In this document: in pieces, positions 24,411-33,950 of the stretch
Layout of the letters: each line of letters begins with the position of its first letter
Position numbering within the stretch: position 1 is the first letter of the stretch
DNA from: Planctomycetota bacterium
GTDB lineage: Bacteria > Planctomycetota > Phycisphaerae > Phycisphaerales > Phycisphaeraceae
Length of the DNA stretch: 64,000 nt
Assembly: GCA_024279275.1 (NCBI GenBank)
Contig: JAJRRS010000136.1
Span: 25,468-89,467 of the forward strand
Reading direction: 5' to 3'
Notes under the pieces: model-generated
Told to the model about the DNA's origin: nothing
Databases searched by the model: none
The model's input: the letters and a program-made list of their open reading frames with translations, nothing else
Position numbers and translations under genes: made by a program

Positions 24411-25713
24411 GTCTCTCTCCCACCTCTAATCCGAGCACGAGTCCGGCCAGGCGGTTTGGGCAGCCTGGTTCGATCTGGTGCGGCACTTCCTGTCCCGTAG
24501 TCACATAGCTAAGACGCATGTCGGCCTTGCCAAGGACGTTCAACAACACCCCAAAGGTAACGGCTTCGTCGAGTTTGGTAAAGATGATCCTGTCGGTACG
24601 CACTTGGCTGAACCGCTGAACGGCTTCCATGAGGACTTTCTGGGAGCAGGTCGAGGAGAGAACCAAGTGGACTTCGTGGGGCTTGGCGGCGTCCAAGAAG
24701 GTGGAAAGCTGGGTAAGACGTTGGTCGTCGCGCTGGCTTCGGCCGGCGGTATCGATGAGGACGACGTCGCAGGCTTTGCAGTTGTCCAAGGCTTTTTGGA
24801 TCTCGTCGGGGTGGGAGACGACGTGCAGGGGGACGCCGATGATGCCGGCGTAGGTGCGAAGTTGATCGACGGCGGCGATGCGGTAGGTGTCGAGTGTGAT
24901 GAGCGCGACTTTTTTCTTGTGCTTGAGCTTGAAGGTGGCGGCGAGCTTGGCGATGGTGGTGGTTTTGCCGACGCCGGTGGGGCCGATCAGCGCGATGGTG
25001 CGGGGTCGACCGTCTTTGGTGGGTTTGTGTTCGGAAGCGTCGGCGTCGATGGGCATGTAGCTGGCGAGTTCTTTGCGGACGGCCTTGAAGCAGGCGTCTT
25101 CGTCGTGAAGGTCTTCTTCGCTAAGCTGACGGCGGACCTTATTCACCACTTCGTCGGCCAACTCGCAGGCGACCTCCTGCTGGATCAGCGTGGCGTACTG
25201 CTGGCTGAGGGCTTTGGGGAGAGATGAAGGCGCGGCGTCGGATTTTTGTTGGTGCATCATCTGCGAGACGAGGTGCTTGACGGCACTCATCTCTTCGGCG
25301 AGTTGTCTTGCGTCGGGGGCGATCGGTGTGGTGACGTAGGCCGGGACCGGCATGATGGCTGTGGCGGCGGCCTGGGTTTGCTGAGTTTTTTCGATCTCGG
25401 CTTTGGCGGCGGCGTAGGTTTTGCGGATCAGGTCGCCGGCGGCGATGTGTTCTTTGGGGTCGGCGTGGGTGATGGTGGGCCGACGTTTGGGCAGTGCGGC
25501 GGCTCTTACCGAGGGATTGGCAAGGCGGCGTGCGCGTCCGACGTCGGCACCTCGACCTGCGGTGACTTCGACAACGGTTTTTGCGCCGATGCCGAGCAAT
25601 CCCCCTTTTTTATAGCTTCGTGTATGCAACACAACCGCGTCAGTACCCAGCTCGCGCTTGACCAATGCCAGCGCCTGGGCCATGGATGGTGCGGTGAAAG
25701 TCTTCAGATTCAA
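24400..25713 (-). CDS. flhF: Flagellar GTPase FlhF (SRP family)
   Basis: SRP-type GTPase that places the flagellum at its site on the membrane. The N-terminal B domain (MNLKTFTAPSMAQALALVKR) is followed by the N domain and then the G domain with ALIGPTGVGKTTTIAKLA (G1), LDTYRIAAVDQLRTYA (G2), VVLIDTAGRS (G3) and FTKLDE (G4). The TTG start overlaps the flhA stop as TTGA, with AAGGGG upstream. 437 residues. Together with flhG behind it, this implies polar or number-controlled flagella. Confidence 0.95.
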   Translation of the reverse strand: MNLKTFTAPSMAQALALVKRELGTDAVVLHTRSYKKGGLLGIGAKTVVEVTAGRGADVGRARRLANPSVRAAALPKRRPTITHADPKEHIAAGDLIRKTYAAAKAEIEKTQQTQAAATAIMPVPAYVTTPIAPDARQLAEEMSAVKHLVSQMMHQQKSDAAPSSLPKALSQQYATLIQQEVACELADEVVNKVRRQLSEEDLHDEDACFKAVRKELASYMPIDADASEHKPTKDGRPRTIALIGPTGVGKTTTIAKLAATFKLKHKKKVALITLDTYRIAAVDQLRTYAGIIGVPLHVVSHPDEIQKALDNCKACDVVLIDTAGRSQRDDQRLTQLSTFLDAAKPHEVHLVLSSTCSQKVLMEAVQRFSQVRTDRIIFTKLDEAVTFGVLLNVLGKADMRLSYVTTGQEVPHQIEPGCPNRLAGLVLGLEVGERRDS

Positions 25714-27914
25714 TTCGCGGCCCCTTGTAGCGTTTGCTCAATCTTATCACTGGTTTCATTGACCTGCACAAGCCCGACGGCCTCGACTTCGACGCCCTTA
25801 CTGACTTCGTTGTATCCAAGCACAGCGGCGTTGGGGAGATGTGGTTCGATCAGTTGCCGGACCTGGCCGCGGACCTGCGGGGACGCGAGGACGACGGGGT
25901 GGTGGCCGGCCTGGGTGAGGCGTTGAAGTTCCTGCAGCAGTGCCGTGGTGATGCGGTTGGCTACCGCTGGGGGCATGGTCATGCTGGTGCCTTCGTTGGA
26001 GCGCTCGATGTATCCACTAATCTGATCTTCCAACGCCGGGTCGAGGCTGACGCAGTAGAGTTTGTTCACGTTCTGCCCGCTTGGCATCACGCCGTCACCC
26101 ACGGGTTCTGACACAGTGTACTGGTTACAGATTGTTCGGCACAGGGCGTTGCGTACATATTCCGTCAACACGTCCATGTCACGCGTGCGTGTGGCCCAGT
26201 CGCCGAGTGTTTCGACGATGACTTCGAGATCGCGGATGGAGACGCGCTCGGTCAGGAGGTTCTGCAAGACGCGTTGAAGTTCGCCGGGCTTGACCAGTGG
26301 TGGCTTGTCGCCGATGGGTTGCAGGACCTCTTCGCAGAGTTTGGGCGCGCGTTCCTTGAGCTGGATGATGAGGTTGTTGGTTTCTTCGCGGGTGAGTAGT
26401 TCGCGGGCGTGGTTGCGGACGACTTCGGTGATGTGGGTCGCCAGGACGTCGGTTGCGCCGACAACGGTGTAGTTCAGTGCTTCGGCGCGTTCTTTCTGTC
26501 CTGGGTTGATCCAGACGGCTTCGAGTCCGAATGCCGGTTCGGTGGTTTTCACGCCTTGTATAGGTTCTGAGGCGAGGCCGCTGTCCATAGCGAGGAACTG
26601 GCCGGGGTGGAGTTGGCCCTCGGCCATCGAGTTGCCACGGATCTTGATGCGGTAATCGTTTGGCTGGAGCTGCATATTGTCGCGGATACGCACCGGCGGC
26701 ATGACAAGGCCCATCTCCGCAGCGAGTTGGCGACGGATCATGGTGATGCGGTTGAGAAGATCGCCGCCCTGGGTCTGATCGACGAGCCTGACCAGGCCGT
26801 ACCCGACTTCCAGCTCAAGGGTATCAACCTTCATGACCTCTTCGACCGGGCTTTCCTCGGGGCGGGCTGCTTTGGTCTGTTCGGCCTGGGTCTGAGCCTT
26901 ATCCTGGGTCTCCGATCGCTGCCTGACTAATAGGAACAGCCCCATGCCGCCACCCAGCAGGAGCATCGGCATGGTGGGCAGTGGTGTGAGTACACCCATC
27001 AGCACGAGGAACGCTGCGGTGATCCCGACGGCTGCGGCGCGGCTGGTGAGTTGGCTGGTGAGTTCGGTGCCTAGGTCCTGGCGGCTGCTGGAGCGTGTAA
27101 CGATCAGGCCGGCGGCGATGGAGATGACGAACGCGGGGAGTTGAGATACTAGGCCGTCGCCGACGGTCAGGCGGGTGAAGACATCGATGGATTCCCCGAC
27201 GGTCCAGCCGTTCATGAATACGCCGATGGCGAAGCCGCCGAGGATGTTGACAGCGGTGATGATGATGCCCGCGATGGCGTCGCCGCGGACGAACTTGGCG
27301 GCACCGTCCATGGCCCCGTAGAAGTCTGCTTCCTGTGCGATCTCCTCACGACGATGCTTGGCCTGCTGTTCGTCGATCAGGCCGGCGTTGAGGTCGGCGT
27401 CGATCGCCATCTGTTTGCCGGGCATGCCGTCCAACGTAAAACGCGCGGCGACCTCGGAGATGCGTGTGGCACCTTTGGTGATGACAACGAATTGGATGAT
27501 GATCAGGATGCTGAACATCACGACCCCGACCACGACGGACGAGCCGGTGACGAACTCGGAAAAGGCTTGGATCACCTTCCCCGCCGAGGCGGTGGCCTGC
27601 GTGGGTGAACTGGCGTCGGCAGAGAGGATCATCTTGGTCGTGGCGATGTTCAGGACCAGCCGAAACAGGGTTGTACCCAGCAGCAGCGACGGGAAGACAG
27701 AGAAGTCCAGCGGGCTTTCAACGAAGATCGTCGTCAGGAGGATGATCGTCGCCAGCGCGATGTTGGCGGCGATCATCAGGTCCATGAGCATCGGCGGCAT
27801 GGGCACGACGATCATCGAAAGCATCCCGATGAAGGCGATAGGGACGAGCAGATGCCGGTACTGGCGGAACAGGTTGACCAGGGACTGCGAGTTATGTGGG
27901 AGACTATTAGCCAT
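25710..27914 (-). CDS. flhA: Flagellar export gate protein FlhA
   Basis: Largest membrane component of the flagellar type III export gate. About eight membrane segments in the first 330 residues include the conserved NIALATIILLTTIFV and the FHIPEP-region features (RFTLDGMPGKQMAIDADLNAGL), followed by a linker and the cytosolic ring domain from about 355 to the end. 734 residues, somewhat longer than the usual 690-700. Its ATG lies inside a GCTAATG-GCTAATA heptamer array, so the repeat encodes the first residues after Met. Confidence 0.96.
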   Translation of the reverse strand: MANSLPHNSQSLVNLFRQYRHLLVPIAFIGMLSMIVVPMPPMLMDLMIAANIALATIILLTTIFVESPLDFSVFPSLLLGTTLFRLVLNIATTKMILSADASSPTQATASAGKVIQAFSEFVTGSSVVVGVVMFSILIIIQFVVITKGATRISEVAARFTLDGMPGKQMAIDADLNAGLIDEQQAKHRREEIAQEADFYGAMDGAAKFVRGDAIAGIIITAVNILGGFAIGVFMNGWTVGESIDVFTRLTVGDGLVSQLPAFVISIAAGLIVTRSSSRQDLGTELTSQLTSRAAAVGITAAFLVLMGVLTPLPTMPMLLLGGGMGLFLLVRQRSETQDKAQTQAEQTKAARPEESPVEEVMKVDTLELEVGYGLVRLVDQTQGGDLLNRITMIRRQLAAEMGLVMPPVRIRDNMQLQPNDYRIKIRGNSMAEGQLHPGQFLAMDSGLASEPIQGVKTTEPAFGLEAVWINPGQKERAEALNYTVVGATDVLATHITEVVRNHARELLTREETNNLIIQLKERAPKLCEEVLQPIGDKPPLVKPGELQRVLQNLLTERVSIRDLEVIVETLGDWATRTRDMDVLTEYVRNALCRTICNQYTVSEPVGDGVMPSGQNVNKLYCVSLDPALEDQISGYIERSNEGTSMTMPPAVANRITTALLQELQRLTQAGHHPVVLASPQVRGQVRQLIEPHLPNAAVLGYNEVSKGVEVEAVGLVQVNETSDKIEQTLQGAAN

Positions 27915-27927
27915 TAGCTGTTAGTAG
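27907..27927. repeat. GCTAAYR heptamer array at the flhA start
   Basis: Three seven-base units (as TTAGCCA, TTAGCTG, TTAGTAG on the plus strand) that include the flhA start codon. One of at least eight such arrays between 27.9 and 46.8 kb. Confidence 0.7.
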
Positions 27928-27937
27928 CGGTCACTTT

Positions 27938-29008
27938 CTAAGCTGTTTTCTTTCCACTAAGACGGTAAACATATGCCAGTATTTCCGCGATGGCGGCGTA
28001 GTGTTCGGGGGGGACTTCTTCACCGATCTCGACGGTTTTGTAGAGGGCTTGCGCGAGGGGTTTACGTTCGACCAGGGGGATGCCGTGGGCGATGGCGATC
28101 TGTCGGATGCGCAGGGCCATGAAGTCGGCACCCTTGGCGATGACCTTGGGAGCGTGCATCGAGCCGGACTCGTATTTCAGTGCGATCGAGAAGTGGGTGG
28201 GGTTGGTAACGATGACGTCGGCCTGGGGGACGGCCTGTGCGACGCGCTGCATCGCCAGTTGCCTTGCGACGCGGGTACGGCGTTGCTTGATCTGCGGGTC
28301 GCCTTCCATGCGTTTCATTTCTTCCTTGACGTCCTGCTTGCTCATTTTCAGGTCCTGCGCGTGCTGCCAGCGTTGGAAGGCGTAGTCGATCAGGGCCATA
28401 ATCAGCAGGAGGATCGCCAGCTTCAGCGCGAGGTAATAGACCAGTGAGCCAGCGGCACCGAAAGCCTGGAGCGCGCCCATCTCAGCGATGTGGATGATCT
28501 TGGGCATGTCCCGGATGATAAACCAGACCGAGACAGCAGCGATCAAAATAACTTTTTGCACACTCATCACCAGTCGCATGACGGCGCGCATGTTGAACAG
28601 GTTGGCGATGCCTTTGAGCGGTGAGAGCTTGCCGAAGTTCGGCTCCAGGGGTTTGGTAGTCAGGAGGAAGCCTACCTGTCCAAGCGAAGCGAGCAGGCCG
28701 ACGGCGGCGACCGCCAGGATGACCGGGCCTAGCGAGGTGGCAAACATGTAGGCGCTGTAGTAGACGGTTTCGCCCAGGCCGTCGATCCGGGTCGGGTTGG
28801 CGGCGTGTTCGGTCATCAGCAGGACGCGTGTCGCTGCGCCGAGGCCCTCGAACATGTGTGTGCCGAGCATCTGCAGCGCGACGATACCACCCAGGAGCAT
28901 CAGCGCGGCGGTCAGGTCGGTGCTGCGGGCGACGTTGCCGTCGTCCCGTGCTTCCTGCAGACGCCTGGGTGTCGGCGCTTCGGTTTTTTCGAAATTATTC
29001 TCTGCCAT
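27938..29008 (-). CDS. flhB: Flagellar export switch protein FlhB
   Basis: Membrane component of the export gate that switches substrate class from hook to filament. Four membrane segments in the first 215 residues, then the cytosolic domain with the self-cleavage site NPTH in VIVTNPTHFSIALKY, followed by KGADFMALRIRQIA and IPLVERKPLAQALY, all family-typical. 356 residues is standard. ATG 29008, ten bases after the fliR stop. Confidence 0.96.
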   Translation of the reverse strand: MAENNFEKTEAPTPRRLQEARDDGNVARSTDLTAALMLLGGIVALQMLGTHMFEGLGAATRVLLMTEHAANPTRIDGLGETVYYSAYMFATSLGPVILAVAAVGLLASLGQVGFLLTTKPLEPNFGKLSPLKGIANLFNMRAVMRLVMSVQKVILIAAVSVWFIIRDMPKIIHIAEMGALQAFGAAGSLVYYLALKLAILLLIMALIDYAFQRWQHAQDLKMSKQDVKEEMKRMEGDPQIKQRRTRVARQLAMQRVAQAVPQADVIVTNPTHFSIALKYESGSMHAPKVIAKGADFMALRIRQIAIAHGIPLVERKPLAQALYKTVEIGEEVPPEHYAAIAEILAYVYRLSGKKTA

Positions 29009-29017
29009 AGGAAACCA

Positions 29018-29824
29018 CTACACACCAAAGAAGCCAGCGACCAACTCCAGTAATTTGTACATCTCGTCTATATAGACCCAAGCGGCGATGGAGATGAATG
29101 CAATGAGGAAAGTCACGCCGTTGAGTATGCGGATGGTGAAGCCGACGCTCATGATGTTCAACTGGGGGACGGTGCGGGCGATAAAGCCCAGCGCGACGGT
29201 CTGCAGGAAGATCAGGCAGAGCAATGGCGCGGCGATGCGGAAGGCCATCTGGAAGATCAGAGTGAGCATGCCCTGGACCATGGTGAAAAGCCCGGCAAAG
29301 TTGTTGAACCCGCCGATGGGGACGGTATTGAAACTGCCGACGAGGATATCGAACATGATGCGGTGTCCACCGAGGATCGCGAAAATGGCGAGGCCCATCA
29401 TGAACAGCGAGTTGGCGATGACGCCCGACTGTTCGCCGGACTCGGGGTTGACGATATTGGCGAACCCAATGCCGATCTGTTTATCGATGATGTCTCCGCC
29501 AAACTGCATACCGATCAGCGGTAGGCTGGCGCAGTAGCCGATGATCAGGCCGACCAGAAGTTCCATGGCGATGTGCGGAAGGAGCGTCCAGAACGACAGG
29601 CCGTGATCGATCACGACACCGAGCATCGCGGCGGACGGTTGGCTTGGTGAAAGGAGTATGGGGTAGACACAGAAGGTCATCGAGAAGACGAGCATGACCT
29701 TGACGATGCGTGGGATGGTTGCGCTGCCGAGGATCGGTGCGAGTATGAAGATGCCGGACAGCCTGAACATGACCATGAGCCATGCGGGCATGTGATCCAG
29801 TAATGGTCCAAGGTCTCCGGGCAA
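29018..29824 (-). CDS. fliR: Flagellar export protein FliR
   Basis: Polytopic membrane protein of the FliPQR export core. Six hydrophobic segments, APILGSATIPR near the N-terminus and GGDIIDKQIGIGFANIVNPESG in the middle are characteristic. 268 residues. The TTG at 29824 is preferred because GGAGG stands nine bases before it; an ATG at 29791 would drop 11 residues. Confidence 0.93.
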   Translation of the reverse strand: MPGDLGPLLDHMPAWLMVMFRLSGIFILAPILGSATIPRIVKVMLVFSMTFCVYPILLSPSQPSAAMLGVVIDHGLSFWTLLPHIAMELLVGLIIGYCASLPLIGMQFGGDIIDKQIGIGFANIVNPESGEQSGVIANSLFMMGLAIFAILGGHRIMFDILVGSFNTVPIGGFNNFAGLFTMVQGMLTLIFQMAFRIAAPLLCLIFLQTVALGFIARTVPQLNIMSVGFTIRILNGVTFLIAFISIAAWVYIDEMYKLLELVAGFFGV

Positions 29825-29899
29825 CGTGTCGGGCCTCCATACCCTTTAACAAATACAAGCAGGCTCCGCCCGCCGAATAACAAACTGACTGATACCGCC

Positions 29900-30166
29900 C
29901 TACCCGTTCATCCCGCCGAACATGCGGGTGGCGAAGTCCATGATTTGTGTGATGATCCAGGGGAGCACGAGAATGGCGGCGACACCCATGCCGACGATTT
30001 TGGGAACGAAGCTGAGCGTCTGTTCCTGTACCTGGGTGACGGCCTGGAGCAGGCTGACGATCAGCCCGATGATCAACGCCGCGGCGAGGATCGGCATCGA
30101 GAGCATCAACATGAGCGTGAGCGTCTCACGCACCACGTCGATCGCCTGTTCTACGGTCATGGCCAT
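29900..30166 (-). CDS. fliQ: Flagellar export protein FliQ
   Basis: An 88-residue two-helix membrane protein of the export core. It has the family's ALIIGLIVSLLQAVTQVQEQ and LSFVPKIVGMGVAAILVLPW segments. The start is ATG 30166 (MAMTVEQAIDVVRETL), which gives the normal family length; the frame is open further upstream but those codons overlap nothing useful. Confidence 0.93.
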   Translation of the reverse strand: MAMTVEQAIDVVRETLTLMLMLSMPILAAALIIGLIVSLLQAVTQVQEQTLSFVPKIVGMGVAAILVLPWIITQIMDFATRMFGGMNG

Positions 30167-30218
30167 ATCATTTCCTTCCAACTTCGGTCGGCGCGCAACA
30201 TCACTACGCCGACGATAC

Positions 30219-31097
30219 CTATGTCGTAACTCCCGGCACAGCAAAACTCGTCAGCAGGTTCCCCGCGATCAGCATCCAACCATCAACCAACACAAACAAC
30301 AGCAGCTTAAACGGCAACGAGATCAGCACCGGCGGCAGCATCATCATCCCCATTGAGATCAAGATGCTCGATATCACCATGTCGATAATCAAGAAAGGCA
30401 GGTAGAGTTGGAAGCCCATCAGGAACGCGACCTTCAGCTCGCTTAAAATAAACGCGGGGACAAGCGTGATGATGTCTACGTCTTTTTCGAGTGTGAGCAG
30501 CTCAGGCCGGCTGGTGTCCACGCCGCGGTATTCGAGGATCATGAAGATGTCGGCCTCGTTGCCAGCGTACTGGATCTGGTCAAACATGAATGACTTGATC
30601 GGGGCCTTGGCGAGGTTCCAGGCTTCCATTTCGTTGATCTTGTTTTCGGTCAGCGGGATGATCGCGTCTTCGTTGATTTGTTGGAAAGTCGGCGCCATCA
30701 CAAGCAGGGTCATAAACAGCGACAGGCCGACCAGGATTTGCGAGGGCGGGAGCGATTGCGTGCCCAACGCCTGCCGGAGCAACGCCAGGACGATGATGAT
30801 TCGTGTGAAGCTGGTACACATGACCAGGATCGAAGGCGCCAATGACAAAACGGTCATCAGCAGGACGATGGATATGGTGGCGTGGAAGTTGCCGGTGGTG
30901 TCGCCTTCTTTGGCACCGGGGAGTACGCGGCCGGCCTCTTTGATGATCGAGCCGACGTTGGTCATGTCGAACGCGGCCTGGTCAGCCTGATCGCTTTGAG
31001 CGGACTGGCCATGCGCGGACGGCGTAGCGACCAGCAGCATGGCGAGCGCCGCCAGGCCGATCACCCACCACATGATGATTGGGCGGTGGCGTATCAC
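30219..31097 (-). CDS. fliP: Flagellar export protein FliP
   Basis: Main structural protein of the export gate core. A cleavable signal sequence (VIGLAALAMLLVATPSAHG) is followed by family motifs SIVLLMTVLSLAPSILVMCT, FTRIIIVLALLRQALGTQ and PFLIIDMVISSILISMGMMM. 292 residues. The GTG start overlaps the fliO stop (GTGA), giving translational coupling. Confidence 0.96.
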   Translation of the reverse strand: MIRHRPIIMWWVIGLAALAMLLVATPSAHGQSAQSDQADQAAFDMTNVGSIIKEAGRVLPGAKEGDTTGNFHATISIVLLMTVLSLAPSILVMCTSFTRIIIVLALLRQALGTQSLPPSQILVGLSLFMTLLVMAPTFQQINEDAIIPLTENKINEMEAWNLAKAPIKSFMFDQIQYAGNEADIFMILEYRGVDTSRPELLTLEKDVDIITLVPAFILSELKVAFLMGFQLYLPFLIIDMVISSILISMGMMMLPPVLISLPFKLLLFVLVDGWMLIAGNLLTSFAVPGVTT

Positions 31098-31900
31098 GAT
31101 GAACCCCCCTGCCGCCCCAGCGAGCGGACTCTTGCGAGCAGGCCCGAGACGCTGTCGCGTGTCCCTGTTTCGGTATGCGGGTCGTTGCCTGCGGGATCCT
31201 GGTCGTTGGGCTGTTGATCGTGGTCTTCATTGAAGCGGTTGAGGAGTTGGCCGAAACCGCGTGTGATGCTGTTGGGTTTGGCTGCGCTGACGGCACCGAG
31301 GATGTCGGCGACTTCCTGGGCGTCTTCCAGGCTCGCCAGGGTGCGCATGCCAGCGGAAGAATCACTGACGACAAGGACGCGTCCGCCGACACGCAGGAGC
31401 ATGACGTGGCTGCGGGGCGCGACAGTTGTTCGGCTGAGGACTTCAACCACCGGGCTGCTGCTGGCGGCAATCTTCCCGCCCAGACGGACGTAGCCCCAAC
31501 GCACGAGCAACGCCAACCCGATTACAAGACCAAGCGAGGTCAGTGTTTTCAGACCCCAAGACGATGGGCCGGGGCGTTCGGAGTCATCGACGGCATCGGT
31601 GCGGGTCGAGCCGGGACGGATCAGAGGCGTGCTGCTGATTAACGGGGTGGTGCCTGAACTTGCCGAGTCGGAGTCGGGGCCTGAAGCATCCTCATCTATA
31701 TAGCTTGGCTGCGCATCGGATTCGGTGTCGGCTAACCGCTGGGCAAGCCGGGCGAGCCTGGATGGGTCGGCGTCGCTCGTCTGGATTTGTGCGTTGGCGT
31801 TCGCGGATGAAGTGAGATCGGTGTCGGTCGGTGCGGCGTCAACCGAAGCGCTAAACAGCAACGCCCACGCGATCAACGCTATGAATACCGTCCTTGTCAC
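31094..31900 (-). CDS. fliO: Flagellar export assembly protein FliO
   Basis: FliO helps assemble the FliP core. A signal sequence (TRTVFIALIAWALLFSASV) leads a polar, low-complexity periplasmic part of about 120 residues, then one membrane helix (LGLVIGLALLVRWGY) and a small cytosolic beta domain (VVEVLSRTTVAPRSHVMLLRV). The GTG at 31900 has AAGGAGG six bases upstream and starts directly at the signal, so it is preferred over the ATG at 31951. Longer than most FliO because of the periplasmic part. Confidence 0.85.
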   Translation of the reverse strand: MTRTVFIALIAWALLFSASVDAAPTDTDLTSSANANAQIQTSDADPSRLARLAQRLADTESDAQPSYIDEDASGPDSDSASSGTTPLISSTPLIRPGSTRTDAVDDSERPGPSSWGLKTLTSLGLVIGLALLVRWGYVRLGGKIAASSSPVVEVLSRTTVAPRSHVMLLRVGGRVLVVSDSSAGMRTLASLEDAQEVADILGAVSAAKPNSITRGFGQLLNRFNEDHDQQPNDQDPAGNDPHTETGTRDSVSGLLARVRSLGRQGGSS

Positions 31901-32056
31901 CTTGGCCCTCCTTGGCCTGTTGTCATGCGAACGTGTCGCTGCCGACCGCATCCTGCTGTCAGCATCCCCCGGCCCCCGGGATTTCCCCTCTGTGTTATTC
32001 GACGTTACCGAAAAAACTTCCTGGATTTTCCATAACCGCCCATCAAGGGTCGGTCA

Positions 32057-32518
32057 TCATACTGCCTGAGTCTGCTCTTGAGTTGCCTGTTTCGCCTCTT
32101 CTTGAAGATTGGCGACAATTTCACTGATCCGGATGCAGAAGTTGTCGTTGAGGACGAGGACTTCGCCGCGTGCGACGAGTCTTTGGTTGACATAAATGTC
32201 GACGGGGTCGCCGGCGAGTTTGTCGAGTTCGACAACGCTGCCGGAGGAGAGCTTGAGTACGTCTTCGACGAGCATCTCGGTGCGGCCCAGTTCGACCATG
32301 ACGTGCAGATCGACGTCGCCGAGCATCTCCAGGCCGGGGGGCAAGGGGGCTTCACCCGTTGCTCCGAAGTCGGGGAGGTCGGGCGTAGCGGCGGTATCGG
32401 CCGATTCCTTGATCTCGTTGAGCGAGGACTGGGCTTCACTGAGCGCGGCGAGCATTTGCGCCTCGGCTTCGGCCTCAGTAGCGTTCTTGGTCTGGTCGTT
32501 AGTTCCGTCTTCTGCCAT
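32057..32518 (-). CDS. fliN: Flagellar switch protein FliN
   Basis: C-ring subunit. A disordered acidic N-terminus of about 70 residues precedes one SpoA domain ([23 protein letters not shown] ends with [20 protein letters not shown] in shorter blocks), the normal FliN fold; 153 residues. In most species fliM stands directly upstream, but here fliL is next, with 24 bases between, so no fliM exists in this cluster. Confidence 0.93.
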   Translation of the reverse strand: MAEDGTNDQTKNATEAEAEAQMLAALSEAQSSLNEIKESADTAATPDLPDFGATGEAPLPPGLEMLGDVDLHVMVELGRTEMLVEDVLKLSSGSVVELDKLAGDPVDIYVNQRLVARGEVLVLNDNFCIRISEIVANLQEEAKQATQEQTQAV

Positions 32519-32542
32519 GGCTGCTTCCCTGCTTGCCTTGGG

Positions 32543-33079
32543 TCACATATCCGCGCGGATGCGGATGCATTTCCTGATCAATGTGCCCAGTACGAAAGGC
32601 TCTGAATCGGAATCCGTTCCGATTTTATCAACTAACACGGACTCAACCTGTCGGGTGAGTGTCGCGAGATTGGGTTCCATGAGGTAGGAAGGCTCGGCCC
32701 GTCGGAAGATGGTGGCGATCTCGGTGGTGAGCTGGGCCTGCATCCCCTGGATATTCATATCGACAACTTCGACGTGCTTTTGCCTGATCATGACGTAGAT
32801 CTCGGTGTCGTAGAGGTAGCTGCGTCCGGTGCGGGTGTTCTGGAATTTTTCCTTGATGACCAGAACCTCGACCTGTTTTTCTTCGTCGGCCAATTCTTCT
32901 GCCAGGCCGGCGTCGGCCTTGATGGTCTCGGGGCCTTTGGCCATGATGAACACCGCCGAGATCGCCACCCCTTCGATCAATAGCGCCATCGCCAGGATCA
33001 GGATGGTCTTGATCGGCAGCTTCTTCTTGCCGTCCGCCTCGGGGGCGTTGGTTGCGTCGTTGTTGTTCTCATCAGCCAT
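32543..33079 (-). CDS. fliL: Flagellar basal-body protein FliL
   Basis: Single-pass inner-membrane protein around the stator. Polar N-terminus, membrane helix (KTILILAMALLIEGVAISAVF), then a periplasmic stomatin-like domain with LYDTEIYVMIRQKHVEVVD. Length 178 is typical. It follows motB, with 24 bases between. Confidence 0.88.
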   Translation of the reverse strand: MADENNNDATNAPEADGKKKLPIKTILILAMALLIEGVAISAVFIMAKGPETIKADAGLAEELADEEKQVEVLVIKEKFQNTRTGRSYLYDTEIYVMIRQKHVEVVDMNIQGMQAQLTTEIATIFRRAEPSYLMEPNLATLTRQVESVLVDKIGTDSDSEPFVLGTLIRKCIRIRADM

Positions 33080-33103
33080 GGTCGGTCCGTCCGTCGTCTT
33101 GGG

Positions 33104-33865
33104 TTACCAGGAAGTCTTTGCCCGGGTCACGGAATAATCATTGATCACGTTCTCGCTGACGAACACCTCAACCCGGCGGTTGATCTGTCGTTGCGAGGCG
33201 GTATAGGCCTGTTTCTTGAGCGGTTCGCGGTCAGCGGCCCCGATCAGCCGAACCTGCTCCTGCTTCAGTCCGATCTCGTCACTGACCAGATACTCCATTA
33301 CGGACTTAGCGCGGTCGTAGCTAAGGTCCCATAAGTCTTTGCCTGAATCGCCTATCAAGGCGGTTTCGGCGGTTGCGGCGTGTCCCCGCAGCTCGACTAT
33401 GTAGTTGGTGCCACGGATGTCGAACTCCTCCTGCTCGATGAAGGCGCGTATTTTGCGCCTGGTCACGTCATTAAGATCGGCCGATCCAGGCTCGAACGTG
33501 ATCCGCCCGCCCACCGGAATGTATTCTCCCGGGCGGACAGTGGTAACCCGTTGATCGCGGCCTGACATGCCTGGGTCGTCGGCATTGGAGGTATTCTGCT
33601 CCTTGCGTTGCTGGTTCTGAACGGTCTCAAGTATCTTCACGAGGGTCAGGGCCGGGTCATTATCGGTCGGTAGACGCCCGCCGCCGCCCTTCATCCCGAA
33701 GGATTTCTTAACTTCCTCGACCACGGCCTTCCATTCGTCTTCTTTCTTGATCTCGGACAGGGACAGCAGAAGGATAAAGAAAGTCAGCAGCAGCGACATC
33801 ATATCGCCGTAGGTCATAACCCATTCAGGGGCACCGGGGGGTGGACATTTACACTTGCTGGCCAT
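33104..33865 (-). CDS. motB: Flagellar motor stator protein MotB
   Basis: Stator subunit that anchors to peptidoglycan. The N-terminus gives PEWVMTYGDMMSLLLTFFIL, in which the Asp is the proton-carrying residue of MotB. The OmpA domain follows, with GGRITFEPGSADLN, ELRGHAATAETAL, LSYDRAKSVMEYLV and RRVEVFV. 253 residues. Ordered directly after motA. Confidence 0.93.
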   Translation of the reverse strand: MASKCKCPPPGAPEWVMTYGDMMSLLLTFFILLLSLSEIKKEDEWKAVVEEVKKSFGMKGGGGRLPTDNDPALTLVKILETVQNQQRKEQNTSNADDPGMSGRDQRVTTVRPGEYIPVGGRITFEPGSADLNDVTRRKIRAFIEQEEFDIRGTNYIVELRGHAATAETALIGDSGKDLWDLSYDRAKSVMEYLVSDEIGLKQEQVRLIGAADREPLKKQAYTASQRQINRRVEVFVSENVINDYSVTRAKTSW

Positions 33866-33916
33866 GGGTTAGGTTAGGGGCTGGGGTTCGGGGTCTGGGT
33901 CTGGGTCTGGGTCTGG

Positions 33917-33947
33917 GCTAAAGGCTAATAGCTAACGGCTAACAGCT
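33917..33947. repeat. GCTAAYR heptamer array, motA-motB spacer
   Basis: Four tandem units GCTAAAG, GCTAATA, GCTAACG, GCTAACA plus GCT, preceded by three GGGTCT hexamers. It lies between the motA stop and the motB start. Confidence 0.8.
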
Positions 33948-33950
33948 TTC

